Source: Pohlia nutans (lineage: Eukaryota; Streptophyta; Bryopsida; Bryales; Mniaceae). From it: a stretch of 64,000 bases of DNA. Below are positions 11,301-20,334 of this stretch, in pieces. Below the pieces are notes generated by a model, which worked only from the letters and a program-made list of their open reading frames with translations, had not been told where the DNA came from and made no database searches. The stretch is taken from positions 4,396,001-4,460,000 of the forward strand of contig CM040090.1 in assembly GCA_022496805.1 (NCBI GenBank), read 5' to 3'. How positions within the stretch are numbered: the stretch's first letter is position 1; every line of letters starts with the position of its first letter. A program made the position numbers and the translations under genes.

Positions 11301-12431
11301 AGTACAGCCACAACACCGACTAAGTTTGAGGCTTCCCAAAAAGACTTACAGTTCAGAGAGCAATTCTTCAAGTGAAATAAGATAAAAACCCAAAAAAATG
11401 AAATGCGAAGGTAGAAATGCTCATGCCTTCACATACCTGACTTTTGTTAAATAAGAAGGAGTCTTCCCTGCGGTCACCAGAGGCTCCTCATCACTGATTT
11501 CAGGTGATTCCTTTAACTTCTTGCGCTGATCAACGACATCTTCGGCAAGTGGCATGTCCGAGTCCAAGGTTGCCGATTCAGGAGCAACACGACGTTTTCC
11601 TGTACCTGTAGCACAATGCCCCAAACCATATAAATTTCCCTATTGTTGAAGATTTGTCCTAGTTGTATCTTGAGCTTCATATACAGTGTCGAGGAAGATA
11701 GCAATACATGCAGGATTTCAGCAACCACACTCCCACGAACAGAATCAAGTTTGTGGTTGCACAGTACCTTTCGACTTGCCATTTCTTGAGGAAGGACCCC
11801 CCAAGGTCGAATTGCCAGGACCACTGGCGGCCTTGGGCAAAAACCGAGCAGAGGGCTGGGGCTCCTGACGAATGTATGCCACAGCGCCATCGTCTTCAGT
11901 CCACAACTCCTCAGCGCCGCGTTTCGTAAACCTATCCGCAAGAGCCCTAATTTTGGGATCGTGGTGCACGGGAGGAAGCAGAGACTGGGAATTCGGGGAG
12001 GGTGGCTCCCAGGGCTTCTCCGTCAATGGAGCGGCGGCCATGGCCTCAGTGCGACGACGCTCGTCAAACAATTGCTTCTCACGAGCAAGCCGTGCCTTCT
12101 CCGCCTGCTTCTCCTTCTTGCGCTGCGCATTCTTCCACTGCCATTTGCTCACCCCTCCCGGAAACGTTCGCGGCCCACCGCCCATAGCTCGGGCGCCTTC
12201 CACAGGCGCAGGCACGGTGTCCGACATGATTCCTAGCGCCGGCTGCAGCTTCGACAGCAATTCACTTGCGCCGAAATACGAAGCCCCGGAGCTCAATCGG
12301 GTGGAAACAGCGGCGCGACCGAGGGACAAACGAGACACAAATATTCCGACGCTTGGAGGGCGCGTGAGGTAGAGTTTTGGGACCAGAAACGGTCCGGACA
12401 TAGCACGAGAGAGAATACTTGCTCCTGCCAT
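8345..12431 (-). CDS. DEAD-box ATP-dependent RNA helicase, plant RH26/RH31 type
   Basis: Exons in transcript order: 12431-11768, 11605-11437, 11285-11176, 11056-11001, 10875-10666, 10529-10323, 10023-9937, 9682-9587, 9383-9165, 9046-8864, 8572-8345. All introns are GT..AG and the exons sum to 2,229 nt (742 aa). Visible motifs: Q motif region at about 278-314, motif I AKTGTGKT 322-329, Ia PTRELA 357-362, Ib TPGR 408-411, DEAD 435-438, SAT 466-468, motif IV VLVFCTT from 534, motif [10 protein letters not shown] in exon 9, and motif [10 protein letters not shown] 618-625. The C-terminal [10 protein letters not shown]...GLRNVPGL tail is typical of the plant RH25/26/31/48 group. Both RecA lobes look intact. 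Residues 1-60 are rich in Arg, Ser and Ala and poor in acids, suggesting mitochondrial or plastid import (inference). The start is the first in-frame ATG. An in-frame extension upstream has no ATG, and a possible 5'UTR splice acceptor lies just before it. Family role: ATP-driven RNA unwinding. Confidence 0.95.
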
Positions 12432-12740
12432 GCAATTCAACAGACCTGATACAGCACACAAGCAAGTACGTTACGATTTCAAAACGAGCACGCAATCTTC
12501 AACTTCGCGGTAGTCGCGCAAATTCCTCGAATATTGTCCATAAAACGCGATTCAAGTTGGTTCTGAAACCTAGTTACTTAGGAACGAGACGGCACAAAGT
12601 GAATGCGTTCATCAGTTCTAGATCAGGAGAGTGAGGAAAATGTAAGAAAACAGGAAGGAGTGATGACGGTTCGACATACACGCACTGCCTCCATGTGCGT
12701 CCAATCGAAAGCGTCGTCGATGCCGATAGACACGACAGAG

Positions 12741-12757
12741 TTTAGGGTTTAGGGTTT
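12741..12757. promoter_or_regulatory. telo-box, interstitial TTTAGGG repeats
   Basis: TTTAGGGTTTAGGGTTT lies about 310 bp upstream of the helicase start codon. Teloboxes are known promoter elements of plant housekeeping and translation-related genes. This also indicates an Arabidopsis-type telomere repeat in the organism. Confidence 0.6.
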
Positions 12758-12916
12758 AAGCCTCACTCTTATGGGCTGCGAAACTATCGGCTGGCGCCGG
12801 ACCACGTCGCAGCGCTCCCATTCATCCATCCGCTTCGGCGACGACGTTCATCCAAGTGTTGGACGCGGCTTGTCGCGTAGTCTCTGCCTTAGAAACAAAA
12901 ACTCCAAATGTCTTTA

Positions 12917-13617
12917 GAGCATCCCCACTCCTACACGCTAGAGATGACTCATTCAAACTATTCATTTTCATTTGAAGAGCCCTTGCACTTAAGGTAACGG
13001 GTGCTATTTCCGACTGGGTTCTATTTCCGACCCCTACTGGTTGGGGGATGGGTGTCAGAAACCAGCCAGCATGGTTTTTGATAGTGTCCAAGAGTGTTCT
13101 AATTTCGTCCATGCTTGGAATAATCAAGAGCTTCTGATTGGTGTAGAAGCACTCTATTTTCAGAATCCAACCTCTCATGAAAACCATGACTCTATGAGCG
13201 GTTAATGGTCACTCTAAACTTTCAAACTTAAAAAATCATAGAAAATTGTAGAAATGCTCAAAAAATGTTTTTTTTTTTGGGAATGCCTTTGCAATAGCTT
13301 TGCAGAGCATCCAAAAATTATAAAAAAATTCTTTCACAAGTCTAAGTATGCAAATCTGAAATTCAGTCGGAAATAGAACCCGTTACCTTACAATCCCCCA
13401 CCCTTGGAGGTCCCTCACACATCAAAAGTACACATTAAATAGTCAATGGACCAATCACAAGTAGAATGTGGGGATTTAGTCAACTAAATAGTGATTTGAA
13501 GGGCCATTCTTGACACACTAGGATCTAGAGTCAATAGCCATTTTGGAAGGGCCCTTGGCACTTTTCGTTTACTTCTGGAGTGCAAGGGGCCATGGGAGGG
13601 CTGCGGTGGAGCTGTTC
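12917..13617. mobile_element. PIF/Harbinger-like MITE Z, split by element Y
   Basis: The left end is TTA then GAGCATCCCCACTCC. The right end is GGTGGAGCTGTTC then TTA. The ends are inverted (GARCA.CYCCAC), with a 3-bp TTA duplication at 12914-12916 and 13618-13620. GAGCATC-type ends are common in plant Tourist elements. It lies between the helicase promoter and the next repeats. Element Y is inserted inside it. Confidence 0.65.
12992..13387. mobile_element. PIF/Harbinger-like MITE Y, nested in Z
   Basis: 396 bp with inverted ends AGGTAACGGGTGCTATTTCC and, in reverse, AGGTAACGGGTTCTATTTCC (one mismatch). It is flanked by TTA at 12989-12991 and 13388-13390. The inverted repeat extends further into TCGGAAATAG. 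No ORF of note. Confidence 0.85.
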
Positions 13618-13739
13618 TTAGTGTCCAGCCATGTAACTCATAGGAACATGTGTTTTCGTAGTTTCTCTCCTTCTGAAACAAAGACAATAAAAATGACTCT
13701 AATTGGTTAAAAAATGTAACCATGAAATGTAAAAAACCA

Positions 13740-14690
13740 ACAATGTGTGATGAATGTGAAAATATGAGCAACCACGTAATGTAAAAAAGTAGTGAGTATC
13801 TAACTTAATGAATGTGAAAATATAGAGAGTAAGTAGGTACAGTGAAAATGTAGTGAGTAAGAAATGTGTGTGAAAATGCAGTGAGTAAATAGGCAATGTA
13901 AAATGCAGTGAATGACTACATAACGTGAAAATGCAGCAAATAACAATTGAACATTAACCCCTAAACATACCAAGGTGTCCCTAGAATTGACAATTAGAGA
14001 AAAATCATAATTACGTACTATATAGAAGAATATTTTGGAATTGGTACACAAATGAAAATTCTAGATTTTGAATTTTAGACTCCATCTATACGATTCTATT
14101 CACCAATACTATTACCAATATTTAATTATAAAATCTGAAAGTTAAAATTAAAAATTCCTTCTAAATTTGATTACAAACAAGATTTCAATATTTTTTAGAG
14201 TAATTATTTTGGAATGAATTTGAAATGAGATACCCTCAAACGTGGTGATTCTTTGAAATTTTTGTATTCTTGAAATTTACAACCTCATTTTTGTAAGGCC
14301 ACTTTTGAACTATAGTCAATCAATTTTGGCTTGATCAACATGACATATTTCTACATTTGTAATTTTAGAAAAATATGTACTCTAGTATCATCAAATCCAA
14401 CTATTGGATAAGACAACAACTTGATGAAATATGTCCAAAAAATTGGATGACTTTCATCCAAACGTAAATGAGAACATGGAATGAATTTGAATCTGTTAGT
14501 CTTTCAGAAACTGGACATTGTGACATTTAGGGGTTAAAGCGCAATAAATAAATAGGTAAATGTGAAAATGAAATGAAAATGCAATGAATAACTAAAGAAT
14601 GTCAAAATACAATGATATGCATATGATGGTATGAATATGATGGTATGAATATAATGGTATAAATATGATGATACGTTTTTGTTTTCACAT
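13740..14690. repeat. degenerate tandem repeat array split by a MITE
   Basis: Units like AATGTGAAAATGCAGTGAGTA recur about ten times with a spacing of roughly 20-35 bp, from 13740 to 13950 and again from 14538 to about 14610. The sequence then passes into 13-bp units (ATATGATGGTATGA) at 14627-14672. The H element interrupts the array. Confidence 0.6.
13954..14537. mobile_element. TTAA MITE, family H
   Basis: 584 bp running from TTAACCCCTAAACATACC to TGTGACATTTAGGGGTTAA. It is inserted in the degenerate GTGAAAATGCAG repeat array, which resumes on the other side. No ORF. Confidence 0.82.
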
Positions 14691-15281
14691 CCATTTTTGT
14701 TTCCACATCCGTTTGTCAACTACAATTGCCTTCTCATATGTAGAATGATGCATTTTGTTGCCTTGTATGAGGTTTCCAATGCAACTATGAGAGGCTGAAA
14801 GGCTTGAGACTTTTGGACGTAAACAAGTTATAGTGAAAAAACAACGAAATTGTAAAGTGTATTGGGTAGGTATTTGATTTTACTATCAAGATATGACAAT
14901 TTTTGGAATATTTCAAGATGAAATGCTAAAAATTTATAAACCCACTTAGTAATTGAGTAGTTTTAGATTGATAAATTCATACGTTGATATTTTTGTCAAT
15001 AAGACTTCAAAACTCATGATCTTTTTCTCATGACTCTTGAAAGAATTTGCATTCTTTCCATTCAAAAGCTTAACAACCTATAATCAACAAAATTTATATT
15101 CATAATTTTCTAAAGTTCATGGAAAAAAATTCATATAAAAACAGGTCAATTATTTTATTTTGATTTTATCAAAACTCAATTGTATGTGTTGTTATGCATT
15201 TTGTATACTACAACATGTCAAATTCTTATCAAATATTCTAAATTTTCAAGTTTTAATGACAATTCTTTTAAAAACCAAAAC

Positions 15282-16184
15282 TAACACGCAATTCCCAATT
15301 TATGCACTTGGCCATATAATCATGCACTTGGCCCTTGGGCGCAATAAAAAATTTGTCTAAAAATTCTCTAAAATTTTTCAATTTTTGTCTTTCTACAATC
15401 ACTTACATTGTAAACAAACAATTCTTTTATTTATTTTTTATCCGTATCTTTATCTTTTCTTTTACCTTTTCTTTTATCTTTTCTTTTATCTTGTTTTCTT
15501 TCTTGTCTCCATCTTGTTTTCCTTCTTGTCTTCTTCTTTTTCTTCTATATTTCTTCATTTCTTACTTTTCATTTTTTTCCCTTCTTGTGGCAGCCGCAAG
15601 CCCTACACTCACAACAAAGAAAAAAAAAAAAAAAAAAAAAAAAACTTTTTTTTTTTTTTTTTTTTTTTTTCCGGTTTCTTCTTCATTGTATAGGGTTCAG
15701 CCATAGTGGTGCTGAGCCCTAAAATAAAATTTTAAAAATTGATTTTTTTAGGGTTCAGCCGCCGGCTGAACCCTAACCAGCGGCCAAAAAAAAATTTTTT
15801 TTTTTTTTTTTTTTTGGCCGTTTCGGCTTCTCCCTCCCCTCTTCCCTCTTTCTGTCATTTTCCTCTCCCTCTCCCTCTCCCTCTCCCTCTCTTTCTCCCT
15901 CTCCCTCCCCCTCTCCCCTATATATATGAGCGGAGGGAGAGGAGAGAAAGGAGAAAAGAGAGACGAGAATGGGATAGGGTGCGCGGCCGCGCACCCTATC
16001 GACCGAAACAGCTGGAAAAAAAATAAAAAATAAAAAAATAAAAAAATAAAAAAAAATAAAAAAAAAATAAAAATTCTTGTGCCAGCGTTTAGGGTTCAGC
16101 CAGAGGCTGAGCCCTAAAAATTAAAAAAAAAAATTTTAGGGCTCAGCGCCACTATGGCTGAACCCTAAACAAAGAAGAAAACCA

Positions 16185-16235
<51 letters not shown>

Positions 16236-16617
16236 TTTTTTTTTTTTTTCTTGGTTTTTTTCCTCCTTTGTTGTGAGTGTGGGACTTGCTGCTGCAACAA
16301 GAAGAAAAAAAGTGAAAAGTAAGAAATGAAGAAAAATAGAAGAAAAAGAAGAAGACAAGAAGGAAGACAAGAAGGAAAACAAGAAGGAAAACAAGATGGA
16401 GACAAAAAAGAAAACAAGATAAAAGAAAAGATAAAAGAAAAGATAAAAGATAAGGATAAAAATTTAATAAAAGAATTGTTTGTTTACAATGTAAGTGATC
16501 GTAGAAAGACAAAAAAAAAAATTTTTTAGAGAAATTTTTAAACAAATTTTTTTAAGCCAAATTTGCTCGTGATATGAGCGCACTTGGCCAAGTGCATAAA
16601 TTGGGAATTGCGTGTTA
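15282..16617. repeat. large foldback FB3 with palindromic core and homopolymer runs
   Basis: The ends are TA then ACACGCAATTCCCAATTTAT, and the exact reverse complement followed by TA at 16616-16617. The arms are several hundred bp of CT-rich sequence (left) and its GA-rich complement (right). The core holds palindromes built on AGGGTTCAGCC, a perfect 28-bp palindrome around GCGCGGCCGCGC near 15973-16000, a pyrimidine tract at about 15832-15928, and poly(A)/poly(T) runs of 15-40 bp. The TA flanks suggest a mariner-type foldback. The homopolymers make exact length uncertain. Confidence 0.75.
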
Positions 16618-16874
16618 ACTATGTATCTTTATTGACTATTAATGTACTGTATAATGGTTGGATTTGACATTACTAGATTTTATACTTTAAAATAATCATG
16701 AAAATAGAACTATGTGAATTTTTGATTGTTTTGATGACTTTCAATTCAAAAGTAGGATAGAGAAATGAGTTCACACATTCATTTCAACAAACTTATCTAA
16801 ATTTAATTTAGAGATGTAATTTAAATGTAATCAAATTTAGAAATAATTTAAAATTTAAAGTTTCAAATTGTATA

Positions 16875-17460
16875 TTAACTTCTAACTGCCTAAGTCCTTG
16901 TTTTCTAACAGATGTACAAAATTGGATTTCGTTTCTTCATTTGTCATGCATTTTTTGCAAGTAAAAAAGTACTACAAAATTATGTAGGAAGTTAGCTTTA
17001 TGTTGTGTCAACTGATAAGAAAGGGGACAATTTGTGAAATTAGTATGCCTCATTTCATATTGGAGTGATTCACCAAAAATTTCCAAGATCTTAGTTCAAA
17101 ATAAACCAAAATTGTGTTTTTGGAAAAATCAACTCATAAAATTAAGCAACCAAAAAATCTCCAAAAATCACTACACTTAGTGTATTACATTTTCAATGCA
17201 TCACAAAAAAATCCATTTATAAATTGTCAATATCTTATTCGTAATCAAATTAGAAAAGAATTTTTAATTTTAAGTTTTAAATTTTATACAAAATATTGGT
17301 GATTTCAATCATAGATCTAACCGTATAGATAGAATCCAAAATTCAAAATTTACAACTTTTCTTCACACAACATGTTCAAAATATTCCTTTTAGTTGCATT
17401 TTATAATGCATCTTTGCAATTCTCCAAATCTATCAAGGATAGTAGGCATTTAGGGGTTAA
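16875..17460. mobile_element. TTAA MITE, family C copy 3
   Basis: It runs from TTAACTTCTAACTGCCT to GGCATTTAGGGGTTAA. The inside aligns with 6295-6876 and 50574-51150: the ATAGATCTAACCGTAT block, the AAACTTAAA-rich middle and the TTTGCAATTCTCCAAATC right arm. The left terminus has diverged (CTTC in place of CCCC). Confidence 0.75.
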
Positions 17461-17536
17461 AATATTGATGATAGTAGTGGCAAATTTAACATGCAAATAC
17501 AAACTAATTTTGAAATGTACAACTTTTGTTTGTACA

Positions 17537-17933
17537 TTAACCCTTTGAGGTCTAGATAATGTACCGATTTCAAAGATGTGTTATAAATGTTTAATGAATC
17601 ACAAAAATGAAATTGGTATAACCAACAAAGAAAGGTTGTGAATCTCAATATGTAGCACTATGAGATGGTATAATTTCCATTATTTGATTCTACTTATTTT
17701 CGAAAATCATTTTTAAGATCTCACTTTTTGAACGTAGAATGAAACTTGACATAAACTAATTATGTCATTTAAAAAGAAATCACAATATCTTATAATTATT
17801 TTACAAATGAGTCAACTAGAGCAAGAACCAAGAAAACTTTGGATGGATGAAAAACATCTTTGTACAAGGTGAAGAGTTGCATCGAAAATCATCCGAGGTG
17901 AAGAGTTGCATCAACCAACGCGTCAAGGGTTAA
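17537..17933. mobile_element. TTAA MITE, family F copy 3 (shortened, reversed)
   Basis: 397 bp running from TTAACCCTTTGAGGTCTAG to GCGTCAAGGGTTAA. The internal segment around 17690-17760 is the reverse complement of family F (GTTCAAAAAGTGAGACCTTA, AATAAGTAGAATCAAATAAT). The copy is shorter than F1. Confidence 0.72.
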
Positions 17934-18298
17934 CACCAAAGTATTCCTTCATGTTGTACTCCCTCCATCTTATAATGGGTGATGCTTTTGAGGGAAAAAA
18001 TTGTCCCAAATTACTTGATGCAAATCAATTATTCAATTTGAAGTTGTCCTTGCTTTTATGTAGAACCTATAACTATTGCAACCACCTAGAATTATAGTTT
18101 GTACCATAAATTGTTGTAAACTCTAGAAAGCCTTATTTAAACTTGGATTAACATGCTATCATACACGTTCTCCACATCATGAACAAGTTCATCAATTGGT
18201 CTCGGAGCTTATTCATGCCAAAGAGAATAATATTACAATGTATATGCAATATGATATTGTTTGGCCATACAAGCACTCCGAAATAGAAACGTATTCTA

Positions 18299-18705
18299 TT
18301 AACCCTTAAACATCAAGAAGGCTTGAACGGGGCAACCCGCAAGGAATCTAAATTTTTTGGGGGAATTTTGTTTTTGTTTTTTTGTTTTGTTTTTTATTTT
18401 TTATTTAATTTATTTATTTTGGCAAAAACGGCTATGTAGTGCACTGCTGGCTAGCACTGTAGCAATGCGGCACTGCTGAACTTCAGCTGCCCCAACCTCA
18501 AAACTTATTCAATTCGATAATTTTGATTGCTTACCAACGATTGCACAATCTCTCAACTGAGGTGAAAATTTGGAATCTAGATCGCTTTTACAATAGCTTT
18601 CCAACGCAACAACTCTCGCTTGATTTGGTTGAGAAAATCAACTTTTTTTTTGAATATTCTCTTTTAAATAAGCCCATGGGGCTTACCTTGACATTTAAGG
18701 GTTAA
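18299..18705. mobile_element. TTAA MITE, family K copy 1
   Basis: It runs from TTAACCCTTAAACATCAAG to CTTGACATTTAAGGGTTAA, an inverted repeat of 19 bp with few mismatches. The right TTAA at 18702-18705 doubles as the left TTAA of the adjoining E element. The 3' part matches 38330-38474. Confidence 0.8.
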
Positions 18706-19828
18706 CCCCTAAAGGACCACGAGGCCACCACGTGGCTTCTGGAACTAGAAAGTAAGGAATTTAGAGCTGTTGAACAGTGAATTGTAAAGTGAGCAACAAA
18801 GAGACCCTAGTTCTTTTTAACCCTTAAACGCTCCAGCGTTCATATTCTGGACGCTGGAAGAATTTTGACGCGTCCTTTCAACACATACAATGATGTTTTT
18901 CATCCATCCAAAATTCTTTTCATTCTTGTGCGAGTTGACTACCATTTGTACGGTATGGATCTTCAAAATAAGATAATGTGAATTTTTGAAAAATTACAAA
19001 AGTGGTTTATGTCAAGTTTCAATCTTAGTTCAAAAAGTGAGACCTTAGACATGATTTTCCACAATAAGTAGAATCAAATAATGGAAACCATACCGTCTTG
19101 TAGTGCATGTTATTCCAATTCCATTACAATTTTTTTGATTTTTTTGTGTTAATTTTTTATTTTTAATTGAATTTCAAGAGAAAACCTTGAAAATTTAATT
19201 AAAATATATTAATAATGAATATGATGAATCCAACCGTACAGATGTTATCTTCACATTGGAATTTACAACTTTGCTTTGTATATCAACTCCATTTTTGTTT
19301 TTCATCAACCATTTTTTAACAAATCTTTGAAAACAGTGTTGAATTGGGACCTTAAAGGGTTAAGAGCTAAATCCGTGAGTACTTCTTGATCGAAATTTCA
19401 TGAAGTGTGCAATTTTTGGTGATTTTTTTGAGTTGCACGGTGGGTATTTAGGCGTCACTTCAGACCCTCATATTTTCTTCTTCGCACCTCCAAATCACTT
19501 GAAATTTTTTCCACTTTATTAAAATGATGATTTCTACTCACAGTAAAAATTTCAGATTTTTTGGAGCACTTTTGATCGATTTGATTTCAGCATGTGTACA
19601 AAATACCCCTGAACAAGTTCCATCAGTCTTCTCAACGGTGGTATTTTCTCAAAAATTGTGCGATTTTGTTGATCTTTTTTTCATACAAAAGCTATGTAAG
19701 TCTTTTTTGATTTCAACGGTGCCGATTGTCAAAATTATCCCACACCAATGAGGAATTGAGCTTGTTATAAGAGCTAGTTAAGAAAACAAGAGCTAAGCTA
19801 AAAACACCCCCAGTCCTTTAGGGGTTAA
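18702..19828. mobile_element. TTAA MITE, family E copy 2, split by F copy 1
   Basis: It runs from TTAACCCCTAAAGGACCAC to CAGTCCTTTAGGGGTTAA. The outer parts are the reverse complement of E copy 1 (7229-7807), for example the CTGGAACTAGAAAGTAAGGA segment at the left. An F element interrupts it at 18817-19363. Confidence 0.85.
18817..19363. mobile_element. TTAA MITE, family F copy 1, nested in E
   Basis: 547 bp running from TTAACCCTTAAACGCTCCAG to GACCTTAAAGGGTTAA. The subterminal CCAGCGT...ACGCTGG forms a hairpin. This uninterrupted copy shows the empty site GTTCAAAAAGTGAGACC that is filled by a hAT-like element in F copy 2. Confidence 0.85.
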
Positions 19829-19910
19829 GAGATTTGATGAAATCGTTCTAGGTTGATTAATTTTTTGATTCTTTTCAAAAGCATCACCTGTTATGGGATG
19901 TAGTGAGTGT

Positions 19911-20334
19911 TTTATAGTGGATGGGTGCAAATTTTCAAAAATGTAGAGACTCGCTTCTCCAGGGGAGAAGCCCTCAACAATTGTGAACCTCATATTGAAT
20001 TATCAAATTGTTTATGCAGGGACAAATAATACGAATTCAAGTACAGATTTTCCATCAAAAACTGGGCTACTCTGTTGTATTGTACATCTCCACACATAAT
20101 TTACATTGTCATTGTGACAAATGAAAGAAAGCTCAAGTGACATTCTGTGGAGAACGATGTCACCAGAAACTTACCTCCAAGCTAAACGACCGCTAATGAT
20201 TAGTGTAGTTGGCTCTACTGCTGCTCACCGCGTACACTTCTCTAGATAAATTTAAAAAGCCAGAATATCTCCACTGACTGATTTCACACAAACACATCCT
20301 CTGCTTTTTCACAAAACAGCATGCTAAGCTTAAG
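19911..20334. other. 3' flank of the LEA-2 gene
   Basis: Likely holds the 3'UTR of the LEA-2 gene, which lies just above on the minus strand. No repeat terminus or clear polyadenylation signal was recognised. Confidence 0.35.

Larger units (their letters stand above)
17957..19910. mobile_element. composite MITE J with CTCCCTCC-type ends, interrupted by K, E and F elements
   Basis: The left end TACTCCCTCCATCTTATAAT and its continuation GGGTGATGCTTTTGA are matched in reverse at 19868-19910, giving about 34 bp of inverted repeat with several mismatches. Such CTCCCTCC ends are familiar from plant Stowaway-like elements. The inside is mainly three later TTAA insertions. Exact borders and target duplication are not clear. 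Confidence 0.5.

Noticed and set aside
11872..12372. 166-residue plus-strand open frame
   Set aside because: Antisense shadow of helicase exon 1.
12741..12757. Possible telomere end or chromosome-fusion scar
   Set aside because: Only about two and a half TTTAGGG units lie next to a gene start, which fits a promoter telo-box better.
15335..15706. Long open frames rich in Phe, Leu and Ser
   Set aside because: They come from the CT-rich arm and poly(T) runs of foldback FB3 and recur mirrored in the other arm.
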